Source of the DNA: Bacteroidota bacterium
GTDB lineage: Bacteria; Bacteroidota; Bacteroidia; Chitinophagales; Chitinophagaceae
NCBI GenBank assembly: GCA_030706685.1
Contig: JAUZOA010000005.1
Span: 1 to 64,000 of the forward strand
DNA length: 64,000 nucleotides
Direction of reading: 5' to 3'
The notes below the pieces were generated by a model, which saw nothing but the letters and a program-made list of their open reading frames with translations, was not told where the DNA came from and ran no database searches. Below, piece by piece: positions 47,315 to 56,350 of the stretch (the stretch's first letter is position 1; each line of letters opens with the position of its first letter). The position numbers and the translations under genes are program-made.

Positions 47315-47739
47315 AATTATGGACATGCCCCAAATGCGGGCGGAAATTTGAACGGCAGGGCCAAACCCATTCCTGCAGACCTTTTCTTTTGGAGCAACAT
47401 TTTGAAGGGAAACCTGCCGGAAAATTATTGTATGAAAAATTAAGAAAGGCTGTAAGAAAACAGGCGGGCCCTTTCAAAACAGAATCACTGGAATGTTGTA
47501 TTCATTTTGTAAGCACCTGCACTTTTGCAGCCGTTAAAATATTCAGAAACAAAATAAGGGTTGATTTCAGTTTAAGCAGAAAGATAAAAAGCAAACGGTT
47601 TAGCCAGGCTATTAAAATGTCAGCACACCGTTACTTTTACTATATAGATATTTATAATGAAGATGAGATTGATGAAGAATTGGTACAATGGATACAGGAG
47701 GCACATGATAAAAAAAAGGAAGAATTAATTGAGGGTTGA
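47311..47739 (+). CDS. DUF5655-type protein with N-terminal zinc ribbon, inside the pdh operon
   Basis: 142 residues. The N-terminus [19 protein letters not shown] has a CxxC and a following His/Cys pair that fit a small zinc-binding unit. The remainder ([40 protein letters not shown]-like basic stretch, ending [17 protein letters not shown]) matches my memory of DUF5655. It overlaps the pdhA stop by 4 bp (ATGA), so it is translated with pdhA, and splits pdhA from pdhB. The fold has been linked to DNA/RNA-associated proteins of unknown function; a role with PDH is not known. Confidence 0.75.
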   Translation: MKLWTCPKCGRKFERQGQTHSCRPFLLEQHFEGKPAGKLLYEKLRKAVRKQAGPFKTESLECCIHFVSTCTFAAVKIFRNKIRVDFSLSRKIKSKRFSQAIKMSAHRYFYYIDIYNEDEIDEELVQWIQEAHDKKKEELIEG

Positions 47740-47804
47740 TACTTACAAATTGGCCAGGCAACAACAAGACTGCTCTTTGTATTACTCTGGCTGTATTTAA
47801 AAAG

Positions 47805-48800
47805 ATGACTGATAACAACACGATAAAACTCACGTACCGCGAAGCAATAAAACAAGCCATCCGCGAAGCGTTGCAAAAAGATGACCGCGTTTTCCTGATG
47901 GGTGAAGATGTGGGCCGTTATGGCGGGGCTTTTGCGGCAACGAAAGGGTTGCTGCAGGAGTTTGGGCCTGAACGTATCATGGATACACCCTTATCGGAAT
48001 CCGGGTTTGTGGGGGCAGGTATCGGTGCAGCGTTGGGTGGTATGCGGCCCATTGTGGAAGTGATGACAGTAAATTTTAGTTTGCTGGCAATGGACCAGGT
48101 AGTTAATAATGCGGCTACATTGCTGCACATGTCGGGCGGGCAATTGAATGTGCCCCTGGTGATAAGAATGAGTTGTGGTATCGGCCGGCAATTAGCGGCA
48201 CAACATTCGCACAGCTGGGAACCATTGTATGCACATATTGCGGGATTGAAAGTGTTATCAGCCGGTACACATGAAGATGCAAGAGGAATGTTGTTAACGG
48301 CATTACAGGATCCCGACCCGGTGATAATTTTTGAATACAATTTCTTATTAAACAAAGAAGCTGAAATTCCTGCCAATGCCGGTGCAGTAAATATTACAAA
48401 GGCAAAAATAAGGCGTGAAGGAAAAGATATTTCCATTATTACTTACGGAGCCGGCGTATATAAGGCCCTGGATGCTGCAAAAGAATTATCCATATTGGGT
48501 ATTGATGCGGAAGTTATTGATCTGAGAGTGTTGCGTCCGCTGGATGCGGCAACAATTTTTAATTCAGTAAAAAAAACTCACCGGGCATTACTGGTGGAAG
48601 AAGCATGGAGTTCTGTAAATGTATCTTCAGAGATAAGCGCAAGAATTACAGAAAACATTTTTTATGACCTCGATGCCCCGGTGCAAAGGTTAGGCGGCGT
48701 GGAAGTACCGGTTCCATATCCCAAACATCTGGAAGATGCATCTGTTCCTCAACAAACAGATATTATTAATAAGGTGAAGAAAATGCTACAGCATGCTTGA
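47805..48800 (+). CDS. pdhB: Pyruvate dehydrogenase E1 component, beta subunit
   Basis: 331 residues from ATG 47805 ([19 protein letters not shown]). Upstream in-frame codons are not family-like. Transketolase central and C-terminal domains show [57 protein letters not shown], and [16 protein letters not shown] with [14 protein letters not shown]. It completes the E1 heterotetramer with pdhA. The stop overlaps the pdhC start by 8 bp. Confidence 0.92.
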   Translation: MTDNNTIKLTYREAIKQAIREALQKDDRVFLMGEDVGRYGGAFAATKGLLQEFGPERIMDTPLSESGFVGAGIGAALGGMRPIVEVMTVNFSLLAMDQVVNNAATLLHMSGGQLNVPLVIRMSCGIGRQLAAQHSHSWEPLYAHIAGLKVLSAGTHEDARGMLLTALQDPDPVIIFEYNFLLNKEAEIPANAGAVNITKAKIRREGKDISIITYGAGVYKALDAAKELSILGIDAEVIDLRVLRPLDAATIFNSVKKTHRALLVEEAWSSVNVSSEISARITENIFYDLDAPVQRLGGVEVPVPYPKHLEDASVPQQTDIINKVKKMLQHA

Positions 48801-49953
48801 GTTTAAGATGCCCAGCCTGGGGGCTGATATGGAGGCCGGCACCTTGTGTGAATGGTTGGTAAAACCGGGTGACAAGGTGAAAAGAGGTGATATCATTGCC
48901 ACCGTGGATACACAGAAAGGATTGATCGATATTGAAGTGTTTGATGAAGGAACCATCGGTGAATTAGTGATTAAACCAGATGAAAAAGTGCCGGTAGGAA
49001 CAATAATGGCATTGATAGTCCCGGATAAAGAGCCGACAGTGAAAAAAGAGGAAAAAGCGCCGGTGAAGAAAGCAGAGAAAAAGGAAGAAGAAAAGCCAAC
49101 CGGGGAAATTCCTGTTACAGTAATTCTGCAGGGTATCAAAGCATCGCCATTGGCAAAAAGAATGGCCACTGAAAAAGGAATTGATCTAACCACTTTAAAG
49201 GGAAGCGGTGAAGGTGGCGCCATTACCAAAGCGGATGTGGAAAATGCGATTATAGAAAAGATGGCGCCTAAAGAAGAAAAAAAAGTGGCCGCTGCAGAAA
49301 GTATTCGTATGGCGGTTGCCGCAGCCATGAGTAAATCAAACCGGGAAATACCTCATTATTACTTAGAGACAAAAGTGGACATGAGTAAAGCGCTGGCCTG
49401 GCTGAGCGAAGCCAACAAGCAGCGAAGTGTAAAACAGCGTTTACTGCCGGTGGTGTTATTACTTAAAGCAGTTGCCAAAGCATTAACAGAAGTACCGGAT
49501 TTGAATGGTTACTGGGAAAATGGTTTACACAAAAAGCCGGATATCAATATTGGCTTCGTTATTTCATTGCGGGCAGGCGGTGTAATGATCCCGGCCATCC
49601 ATAACATCGACAAAAAAACGATTGATGAACTGATGGTTTCTCTGAACGATATTATTCCGAGAGCCAGGGCAATGAAGCTAAGAAGTTCTGAATTGAGCGA
49701 ATCAACTATTACGGTCACCAGCCTGGGAGAAAATAATGCAGAGACTGTCTACGGGCTAATTTATCCGCCACAGGTAGCCATTGTAGGTTTTGGCAGCATT
49801 ACTGAACAGCCCTGGGCAGAAACAGGGATGCTGGATGTAAGACCGGTACTGACCGCTACTTTATCTGCCGACCACCGTGCAACGGATGGGGCAACAGGCA
49901 GCCGCTTTTTAATGGCCATGAAAGACTATTTACAAAAACCGGCAGAATTATGA
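48793..49953 (+). CDS. pdhC: Dihydrolipoamide acetyltransferase (E2) of pyruvate dehydrogenase
   Basis: 386 residues. The N-terminal lipoyl domain carries the lipoylated Lys42 ([17 protein letters not shown]). A Lys/Glu-rich linker (about 80-110) follows, then a peripheral-subunit-binding domain ([20 protein letters not shown]) and the catalytic domain with the HRATDG motif (His361, Asp365). One lipoyl domain and a short length match the minimal E2 type. It transfers acetyl groups from E1 to CoA. No E3 (lipoamide dehydrogenase) gene is in the window, so E3 must be shared from elsewhere. Confidence 0.93.
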   Translation: MLEFKMPSLGADMEAGTLCEWLVKPGDKVKRGDIIATVDTQKGLIDIEVFDEGTIGELVIKPDEKVPVGTIMALIVPDKEPTVKKEEKAPVKKAEKKEEEKPTGEIPVTVILQGIKASPLAKRMATEKGIDLTTLKGSGEGGAITKADVENAIIEKMAPKEEKKVAAAESIRMAVAAAMSKSNREIPHYYLETKVDMSKALAWLSEANKQRSVKQRLLPVVLLLKAVAKALTEVPDLNGYWENGLHKKPDINIGFVISLRAGGVMIPAIHNIDKKTIDELMVSLNDIIPRARAMKLRSSELSESTITVTSLGENNAETVYGLIYPPQVAIVGFGSITEQPWAETGMLDVRPVLTATLSADHRATDGATGSRFLMAMKDYLQKPAEL

Positions 49954-50195
49954 CTGAACCTGAAATAAAACAAATCATTTTCCGGTCGCTCAAAAAAATT
50001 GCCCCGGATACAGAACCGGAAAAATTGAACCCCGATGATGATATACGACACACATTGGAAATAGATTCTTTTGATGCGCTGCGCTTTATTGTAGACTTAG
50101 ATGAGCAATTAGGTGTGGAAACACCCGAGCAGGATTATGGAAAGATTGCTACATTAAGAAATTTGGTAAATTATATTATGACAAAGAAGAAATAA
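49950..50195 (+). CDS. acpP: Acyl carrier protein
   Basis: 81 residues, acidic, four-helix ACP pattern with the phosphopantetheine site Ser40 in LEIDSFDALRFIVDLDEQLG. The start overlaps the pdhC stop by 4 bp (ATGA). It is probably a dedicated carrier rather than the housekeeping ACP, which normally sits in the fab cluster. An ACP directly after an E2 gene may receive acyl groups made by this operon; that is an inference. Confidence 0.88.
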   Translation: MTEPEIKQIIFRSLKKIAPDTEPEKLNPDDDIRHTLEIDSFDALRFIVDLDEQLGVETPEQDYGKIATLRNLVNYIMTKKK

Positions 50196-50204
50196 ATTTC
50201 TATT

Positions 50205-50450
50205 ATGAATTCTTCAATTATTTATATACTTATTGCTACAGTTGTTTTTGCCGCCATTACCATTTACTTTTTTTTAATTAAACCGGGAGGGCAACCCAGG
50301 AAATTATCCCCGCTTGCTTCCCTGGCCTTTGCGTTTATTGTTGCAGGAATCTTTTTTGGTGAAAAGCAGTGGCTTGGTTATGGTTTGATGGGTACGGGCG
50401 TATTGCTGGCTATTGCGGATATCGCAGTAAAGTACAGGGGTATGCATTAA
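50205..50450 (+). CDS. Small membrane protein of unknown function
   Basis: 81 residues with three predicted transmembrane helices (IIYILIATVVFAAITIYFFL, LASLAFAFIVAGIFFG and GYGLMGTGVLLAIADIAV) joined by short loops. There is no known domain. It is 9 bp after the ACP gene and closes the pdh operon before the separate ppsA promoter. Confidence 0.75.
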   Translation: MNSSIIYILIATVVFAAITIYFFLIKPGGQPRKLSPLASLAFAFIVAGIFFGEKQWLGYGLMGTGVLLAIADIAVKYRGMH

Positions 50451-50499
50451 TTTATAACAGTTTGCCTGTATTTCCTGATTTGTCCCTTCCCGGTATCGC

Positions 50500-50564
50500 T
50501 GATGCCGATCACGCCTGCATTTGATCGCAATCATTTAATAACGCTGTTATATTAGCAATATTTG
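50500..50564 (+). promoter_or_regulatory. FNR-type tandem-site promoter of ppsA
   Basis: TGATGCCGATCA (50500-50511), 10 nt, TGATCGCAATCA (50522-50533), 23 nt beginning TTT, AATATTTG (50557-50564). Both sites match the FNR core TGAT-N4-ATCA exactly. The ATG at 50582 follows after 17 nt. This is the most canonical member of the set. Confidence 0.88.
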
Positions 50565-50581
50565 CTTTAAAATGCGTCCAA

Positions 50582-52993
50582 ATGATTGATCTTATAAAAA
50601 AATTCAGCAATATCCGCATTGCTGATACAAATATAGTGGGGGGTAAAAACTCTTCCCTTGGAGAAATGTTTACCCAACTTTCTGCGAAAGGTATTAAGGT
50701 GCCCGATGGCTTTGCAACTACGGCTTACGCTTTCACTGGTTTTCTTGATCATAATGAACTGAAGCAGCCATTGCTGCAATTAATGCAGCAACTTGACAAA
50801 AAAGATTATTCTAATCTTAGGGAAATCGGGAAAAAAGCAAGAGAATTATTCCTGCAAGCGAAGCTTCCGCATGATCTGGCTGAAGCAATCACCAGATCTT
50901 ACAACGAATTGTGTAAGGGTAATTATTTTGAAGTTGCCGTCCGGAGCAGCGCCACGGCTGAAGATCTGCCACAAGCTAGTTTTGCCGGGCAGCATGAATC
51001 GTACCTGAATATTAAAGGCGAGGATGAATTGCTGAAAGCGGTGCAGAAATGTTTTGCATCCTTATATACTGACAGGGCCATCAAATACCGGGAAGACAAT
51101 GGTTTTAAACATGAGGGGGTTTTGCTATCCGTTGGAGTACAAAAAATGGTCCGGTCTGATCTTGCCTGCGCAGGCGTTGGGTTTACTTTGGAGCCTGAAT
51201 CAGGGTTTCGTGATATCATTCATTTAAGTGGCGTGTGGGGACTCGGTGAGAATATTGTACAGGGAACCGTGACGCCCGATGAGTTCTTTGTTTTCAAACC
51301 CACGTTGAGAATGGGAAGGAATGCACTTATCCAGAAAAAACTCGGCGAGAAGACAAAGACTATGATCTATGCTGCGGATAAAAGTAATTCGTCCCCTGTT
51401 GTTAATATTGAAACACCCGCTGAAAAACAAGAGCAATTTGTATTAAATGATGAGGAAGTAACACAACTGGCTAACTGGGCGTTGATCATTGAAGAACATT
51501 ATCAAAAGCCAATGGATATTGAATGGGCCAAAGATGGGATCAGTGGCGAGCTTTTCATTGTACAGGCCAGGCCGGAAACGGTTCATTCACAAAGAAATCC
51601 TTTTCATATTAAAGAATATAAACTCCTGGAAAAAAGTGAATTACTTGCAGAAGGAAATGCAATCGGGGAAAAAGTCGTTTGCGGAATTGCAAGAATACTT
51701 CGATCACCGGTAGAAGCAGCTAAATTGAGTAAAGGAGAGATCGTTGTAACGGATATAACAAGCCCTGACTGGGACCCCCTCCTGAAAAAATCTGCAGCTA
51801 TTGTTACCAATAAAGGAGGACGAACAAGTCATGCCTCCATAGTGGCAAGAGAACTGGGCGTGCCTGCTGTAGTCGGATGTAATACTGCCACTCAAAAAAT
51901 CCATGATGGAGAAATGATAACCGTGTCCTGCTGTGAAGGTAAAACGGGTTATGTGTATAAAGGAAGCCTGAAAACACAGGAGACGGACCTGGATTTTAGC
52001 CATACAAAAAAGCCGGAAACAACTGAAGTAATGATGATCGTAGGTGATCCTGACCAGGCATTCCGTCTTTCCTTTTATCCAAACGATGGTGTAGGACTGA
52101 TGCGGATTGAATTTATTATCACACATTTCATACGCGTACACCCCATGGCTCTGGTAAAATATAACGAACTGAAAGACGGGACAGCCAGGCAAAAGATCGA
52201 TGAATTAACGCATCATTACCCTGACAAGAGTAAATACTTTATTGATAAACTGGCTCAGGGCATCGCTACTATTGCCGCGGCATTTTACCCGAAGGATGTG
52301 ATCGTAAGGACAAGTGATTTTAAAACCAACGAATATGCCAACCTTATCGGAGGAAAAGATTTTGAGCCTAAAGAGGAAAATCCCATGCTCGGCTTTCGCG
52401 GCGCTTCCCGTTATTATAATGAATTGTATAAAGATGGCTTCCGGCTGGAATGTGAAGCTATCAAAAAAGTCCGTAGTGAAATGGGATTGACAAATGTAAA
52501 AGTAATGATACCTTTTTGCCGTACGGTGGAAGAAGGCAATAAGGTAATCCAGGTAATGAAAGAAAATGGGCTTGACAGGGATAGAGACGAAACGCTGGAA
52601 ATATATGTAATGGCAGAAATACCCAATAATGTACTGGATGCAGAGGAATTTGCGCAGGTATTTGATGGTTTTTCTATTGGCTCTAATGATCTCACCCAGT
52701 TAACTCTTGGTATTGATCGGGATTCGGCCATTATCAGCAATTTATTCAGTGAGCAAACTGCAGGGGTCAAAAAAATGATCTCTATGGTTATTCATAAAGC
52801 AAAAGATAAGGGTGTAAAGATCGGGTTGTGCGGACAGGCGCCAAGCGATTTTCCCGAATTCGCCGCTTTCCTGGTAGAACAGGGTATTAACAGCATTTCC
52901 TTCAACCCGGATGCGATATTAAAAGGGATTGAGAATATCAGGAAAGCCGAGTTGAATACGGCCGAGTTGAATACTGAATTTGAGTTGATATAA
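50582..52993 (+). CDS. ppsA: Phosphoenolpyruvate synthase
   Basis: 803 residues. It converts pyruvate, ATP and water to PEP, AMP and phosphate. Domain order: N-terminal ATP-grasp/PPDK_N (NIVGGKNSSLGEMFTQLSAK, AVRSSATAEDLPQASFAGQHE), swivelling phosphohistidine domain with His417 (GGRTSHASIVARELGVPAVVG), and C-terminal PEP-binding barrel (MLGFRGASRYYNELYKDGF, FSIGSNDLTQLTLGIDRDS, catalytic Cys in GLCGQAPSDFPEFA). It is followed by a convergent glucokinase gene. With the upstream acetyl-CoA genes it places a pyruvate branch point under one regulator. Confidence 0.95.
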   Translation: MIDLIKKFSNIRIADTNIVGGKNSSLGEMFTQLSAKGIKVPDGFATTAYAFTGFLDHNELKQPLLQLMQQLDKKDYSNLREIGKKARELFLQAKLPHDLAEAITRSYNELCKGNYFEVAVRSSATAEDLPQASFAGQHESYLNIKGEDELLKAVQKCFASLYTDRAIKYREDNGFKHEGVLLSVGVQKMVRSDLACAGVGFTLEPESGFRDIIHLSGVWGLGENIVQGTVTPDEFFVFKPTLRMGRNALIQKKLGEKTKTMIYAADKSNSSPVVNIETPAEKQEQFVLNDEEVTQLANWALIIEEHYQKPMDIEWAKDGISGELFIVQARPETVHSQRNPFHIKEYKLLEKSELLAEGNAIGEKVVCGIARILRSPVEAAKLSKGEIVVTDITSPDWDPLLKKSAAIVTNKGGRTSHASIVARELGVPAVVGCNTATQKIHDGEMITVSCCEGKTGYVYKGSLKTQETDLDFSHTKKPETTEVMMIVGDPDQAFRLSFYPNDGVGLMRIEFIITHFIRVHPMALVKYNELKDGTARQKIDELTHHYPDKSKYFIDKLAQGIATIAAAFYPKDVIVRTSDFKTNEYANLIGGKDFEPKEENPMLGFRGASRYYNELYKDGFRLECEAIKKVRSEMGLTNVKVMIPFCRTVEEGNKVIQVMKENGLDRDRDETLEIYVMAEIPNNVLDAEEFAQVFDGFSIGSNDLTQLTLGIDRDSAIISNLFSEQTAGVKKMISMVIHKAKDKGVKIGLCGQAPSDFPEFAAFLVEQGINSISFNPDAILKGIENIRKAELNTAELNTEFELI

Positions 52994-53095
52994 ATAATTT
53001 TTACGACTCTCTTAATCGGCTAATTATTTTAATAAAACCATAGGGGCCTGCCTGTTCAATTCTGAATTGTTTCAACGTAGAAATGGTTAAAGTAT

Positions 53096-54139
53096 TCAGG
53101 CATAAGCGCCATAAAAAGCAGCGCCTCTCAATGCGGTTTTATCGTTAAGTACTATTTTCACAGGTATTCTTTCCAATAAAGTCTGCAAGCGTCCTGCCCG
53201 GCAGAAGTTGCCGGCGAAGATATTCCTGTCAACCAGGTATCTGATCTTTGGAAGGATGCCTCCGCCAATGAATATTCCACCCGTTGCTTTAAATTTCAAA
53301 GCAAGATTGGCTGATTCCTCAGCCAGGTAACAAAGAAACATAGTCATTGTTTCGTTGCAAACCGGGCATTCCCCTTTTGACGCATATTGGCTGATAGTTG
53401 CCGCGGTATCGCCATGACTCAATTTTTCTTCAAGCCAGCGGGGTTGTTTTCTTTTTTTTATATCCCTGAGAAATTCATAGATATTGCAGATACCGGGGCC
53501 GGAAACAAGTCTTTCCCAGCTCACATGACCGAATTTTTCTTCCAGGTAGCTATACAATTCAATATCCAGTCCGCATCTTGGAGCAAAATCACAATGACCT
53601 CCTTCGGTAGCAAAAGGATGATAGAATTCCCCGTCCCAATACAGACCTGCCTCCCCGAGTCCTGTTCCGGGTGCAATAACAGCGATATTACCGGGCATGT
53701 TCTTTTTGCCCTTTAAAAGGGTAGTGCAATCAGTAGTGCCGAGGCCAGCCAATCCATAAGCAAGCGCTTCGAGATCATTAATCAGCCTGACTTCTTCGAT
53801 ACCGCATTTTTCCCGGATCCTGCCACTGTCTATTTCCCAATGGAGATTGGTGATCATTGCCTTTTCATCTATGACAGGGCCGGCAACTCCCAGGCTTATC
53901 CTTCCGGGTTTTTTTTGATTGGCGAGGAATTGTTGCAGAATCGCGGTTACATCCTTAAAATTAGCGGAGTGAAACTGGGCTTCATATAAAATAACTGGTT
54001 CCGTATTATTAAACTCAAAAAGGGCGAGGTTAGTTTTTGTAGCGCCTATATCTCCTGCAAGAACTGTAACAGTTTCAGGAAGAAGAGATAATTTCTTCCG
54101 GAAGAAAATCGGAACGGCTGTTGACTGCACGTCTATCAT
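53096..54139 (-). CDS. glk: Glucokinase (Glk family)
   Basis: 347 residues of the bacterial Glk family: VLAGDIGATKTNLALFEF (phosphate 1), LGVAGPVIDEKAMITNLHWE, LINDLEALAYGLAGL, APGTGLGEAGLYWDGEFYHP (adenosine/glucose site) and EGGHCDFAPR with the glucose ligands. About 25 residues precede the first motif, so the true start may lie a little downstream. The promoter -7 element ends only 4 nt before ATG 54139, so the mRNA would be leaderless or start at a near-cognate codon such as GTG 54130. It phosphorylates glucose for glycolysis. Confidence 0.9.
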   Translation of the reverse strand: MIDVQSTAVPIFFRKKLSLLPETVTVLAGDIGATKTNLALFEFNNTEPVILYEAQFHSANFKDVTAILQQFLANQKKPGRISLGVAGPVIDEKAMITNLHWEIDSGRIREKCGIEEVRLINDLEALAYGLAGLGTTDCTTLLKGKKNMPGNIAVIAPGTGLGEAGLYWDGEFYHPFATEGGHCDFAPRCGLDIELYSYLEEKFGHVSWERLVSGPGICNIYEFLRDIKKRKQPRWLEEKLSHGDTAATISQYASKGECPVCNETMTMFLCYLAEESANLALKFKATGGIFIGGGILPKIRYLVDRNIFAGNFCRAGRLQTLLERIPVKIVLNDKTALRGAAFYGAYA

Positions 54140-54143
54140 TTTT

Positions 54144-54208
54144 TAAAACTACCTTGTTTTTATTCTTATAAAAATGACGACTGTCAGCAGATGGGATGAT
54201 AAAAATGG
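54144..54208 (-). promoter_or_regulatory. FNR-type tandem-site promoter of glk
   Basis: Minus strand: distal CCATTTTTATCA (54208-54197, left half degenerate), 10 nt, proximal TGACAGTCGTCA (54186-54175), 23 nt beginning TTT, TAGTTTTA (54151-54144). A further lone site TGATGGGTGTCA lies upstream (54314-54303) and is identical to the distal site of the BON promoter. Confidence 0.7.
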
Positions 54209-54356
54209 TCATGAATAATTGCTGAAAATCTGTAGCCCGGATCCTTTTATTGACAGAAAGCGTTTTGCCATTCAAATGGTTTTTAGTAACGGCAACCGGG
54301 CATGACACCCATCAATAAGGCCCATTTGCTTTGTAATTTGCAGGGGAATGAACAAC

Positions 54357-56105
54357 TTATTCAATGCATACTTTACAAGACTTGATACCCGATTTTAGTC
54401 CTTGCCACATCACCTGTTTCCCCCTGGAGTTATAACGAAAAATAGTAATCCCCTTGGCCTTATTTTTCCAGGCATTCATATAAATATCGGACACATCGGC
54501 TATCGTGGCTGATTCGGGGAGGTTGATCGTTTTGGAAACAGCATTGTCGGTATATTCCTGGAAAGCAAGCTGGTGCTTTAAATGCCAGGATGGAGAAATT
54601 TCCAAAGCCGTTTTAAAAATATTCTTTGCCTCTGCTGGCAACTCTTTTATGCTTTCCGCTGTACCTTCTTCCATCACTTGCTCCAGTGTTTTTTCAGAGA
54701 ACAGGTGTTGCTTTTCCAGGTAGGCAATAAAAGGCTGGTTGATGGAATAAAGGGTCTCATCATTCAATACATGGCGCCGGCGAAAGGCTAATGCAAACAA
54801 TGGTTCAATAGACGATGAGGTATCGGCGATGATGGAAATCGTGCCAGTAGGAGCAATACTGGTACGGGTAGCATTTCGTACAGGCGTATTGGGAGCATAT
54901 ATGCTTTTCTCCCAATTAGGAAATACTCCTCTTTGTCCGGCAAGTTCCGCCGAAGCTTCCAGGCTTTTTTGCCGGATAAACTGCATTAGTTGCCCGGCCA
55001 GCCTTATGGCATCTTCCGAATCATAAGGAATTCCGAGTTGAATTAATAATTCAGCCCATCCCATTATACCCAACCCGATTTTCCTGTTTCCGAGCGCCAT
55101 TCCCTTAATCTCGGGGATGATATAATCGTTTACTTCAATCACATTATCCAGGAAGCGAATGGCAATCGGTATTATTTCTTCCAGGTATTTCCAGTCCACT
55201 TCTTTGCCTGCAGTTGTTTGTTTAATAAACTTTGTAAGATTAACAGAACCAAGATTGCAGGGTTCATAGGGTAATAGTGGCACTTCACCGCATGGATTGG
55301 TAGATTCAATTTTGCCAAGCGCCGGGGTGGGGTTAGCCGAATTAATTGTATCCAGAAAGATCATCCCCGGATCGCCCGTACGCCATGCTGATTCAATAAT
55401 ATCATTCCATAGCTGCCTGGCAGGTAATTGTCGTACAGTTTTTTTAGTGTTAGGATGAACTAAACTCCATTTAGTATCTTGCTCCATCGCATTCATAAAA
55501 GCATCGCTTATACCAACCGAAATATTGAAATTCCCCAGTACTCCCGGTACGCGCTTTGAGAAAATGAACTCCTCGATCTCAGGATGATCAATGTTTAAAA
55601 TACCCATATTGGCGCCACGGCGTATGCCTCCCTGTTTAATATGCTCAGTAGCGGCATCAAAAACTTTCATAAAAGCAACAGATCCGGCTGCTATACCACC
55701 CGTTCTGACAGCCGGGTCGTTTCTGGGACGGAGATGAGAAAAATTAAAACCTGTCCCCCCTCCGCTTTGTTGAATCAATGCTGCATTTTTTAATGTAGTG
55801 AAGATGCTGCTCATATCATCGTCTACCGGCAATACAAAACAAGCACTAAGCTGGTTGGCTGTCGTTCCGGCATTCATCAATGTGGGCGAATTAGGCAGGA
55901 ATAACAGTTTACTCGTTACAGAATAAAATTTCTCTTCCCATCGTGCTACATCTTCATTAGTTCCCCAGGAGATTTCAGCCGCAGCAATGGCCTTCGCCAC
56001 CCTGCGAAATAATTCCGCTGGTGTCTCAGTAACAATACCATCCCTGTCCCTGCGCAAGTAGCGCGTTGCTAATACTTTCAGTGCATTATCAGACAGCCAT
56101 GCCAT
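54357..56105 (-). CDS. nrdJ: Adenosylcobalamin-dependent (class II) ribonucleotide reductase
   Basis: 582 residues from ATG 56105 (MAWLSDNALKVLATRYL); 17 upstream codons are not family-like. Features: LPNSPTLMNAGTTANQLSAC, QSGGGTGFNFSHLRPRND, GGIRRGANMGILNIDHPEI, active-site STNPCGEVPLLPYEPCNLGS, FRRRHVLNDETL-like substrate loop, and a C-terminal SCKVCIE cysteine pair used for re-reduction. This is the oxygen-independent, B12-dependent type of reductase making deoxyribonucleotides, short compared with many NrdJ proteins. It lies between the glk and ftsH promoters. It resembles NrdZ of the mycobacterial dormancy regulon in role. Confidence 0.92.
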   Translation of the reverse strand: MAWLSDNALKVLATRYLRRDRDGIVTETPAELFRRVAKAIAAAEISWGTNEDVARWEEKFYSVTSKLLFLPNSPTLMNAGTTANQLSACFVLPVDDDMSSIFTTLKNAALIQQSGGGTGFNFSHLRPRNDPAVRTGGIAAGSVAFMKVFDAATEHIKQGGIRRGANMGILNIDHPEIEEFIFSKRVPGVLGNFNISVGISDAFMNAMEQDTKWSLVHPNTKKTVRQLPARQLWNDIIESAWRTGDPGMIFLDTINSANPTPALGKIESTNPCGEVPLLPYEPCNLGSVNLTKFIKQTTAGKEVDWKYLEEIIPIAIRFLDNVIEVNDYIIPEIKGMALGNRKIGLGIMGWAELLIQLGIPYDSEDAIRLAGQLMQFIRQKSLEASAELAGQRGVFPNWEKSIYAPNTPVRNATRTSIAPTGTISIIADTSSSIEPLFALAFRRRHVLNDETLYSINQPFIAYLEKQHLFSEKTLEQVMEEGTAESIKELPAEAKNIFKTALEISPSWHLKHQLAFQEYTDNAVSKTINLPESATIADVSDIYMNAWKNKAKGITIFRYNSRGKQVMWQGLKSGIKSCKVCIE

Positions 56106-56279
56106 TAATAGATATTTGATGCGATAAGGATTCTCAAAAAACAAAAAGGAAGTCACCAGCTTTGCAATAATTTTTTATACTTTTTATTCGCTTTTGACTC
56201 CTTTACTCTTTTCGATACCGGATAATCCTGCTCTTTTTCAGCTGCTACCAATATACCATTACCGGCTTGTCCTAATCAA

Positions 56280-56344
56280 TGAATCAAATCATCTTTTGCG
56301 GTGATTGTTGTCATCTCTGGAATCAATAAACTGTCTAAACTTTA
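56280..56344 (+). promoter_or_regulatory. FNR-type tandem-site promoter of ftsH
   Basis: TGAATCAAATCA (56280-56291), 10 nt, TGATTGTTGTCA (56302-56313), 23 nt beginning TCT, AAACTTTA (56337-56344). The ATG at 56351 is only 6 nt beyond the -7 element, so the transcript should have almost no leader. The nrdJ gene runs in the opposite direction from about 175 bp upstream and could share the distal site. Confidence 0.78.
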
Positions 56345-56350
56345 CAATAA

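Noticed and set aside
56106-56279. Search for a tandem FNR-like pair for nrdJ on the minus strand
   Set aside because: Only the site shared with ftsH (56280-56291) was found; the second position reads CAAGCCGGTAAT and does not match.
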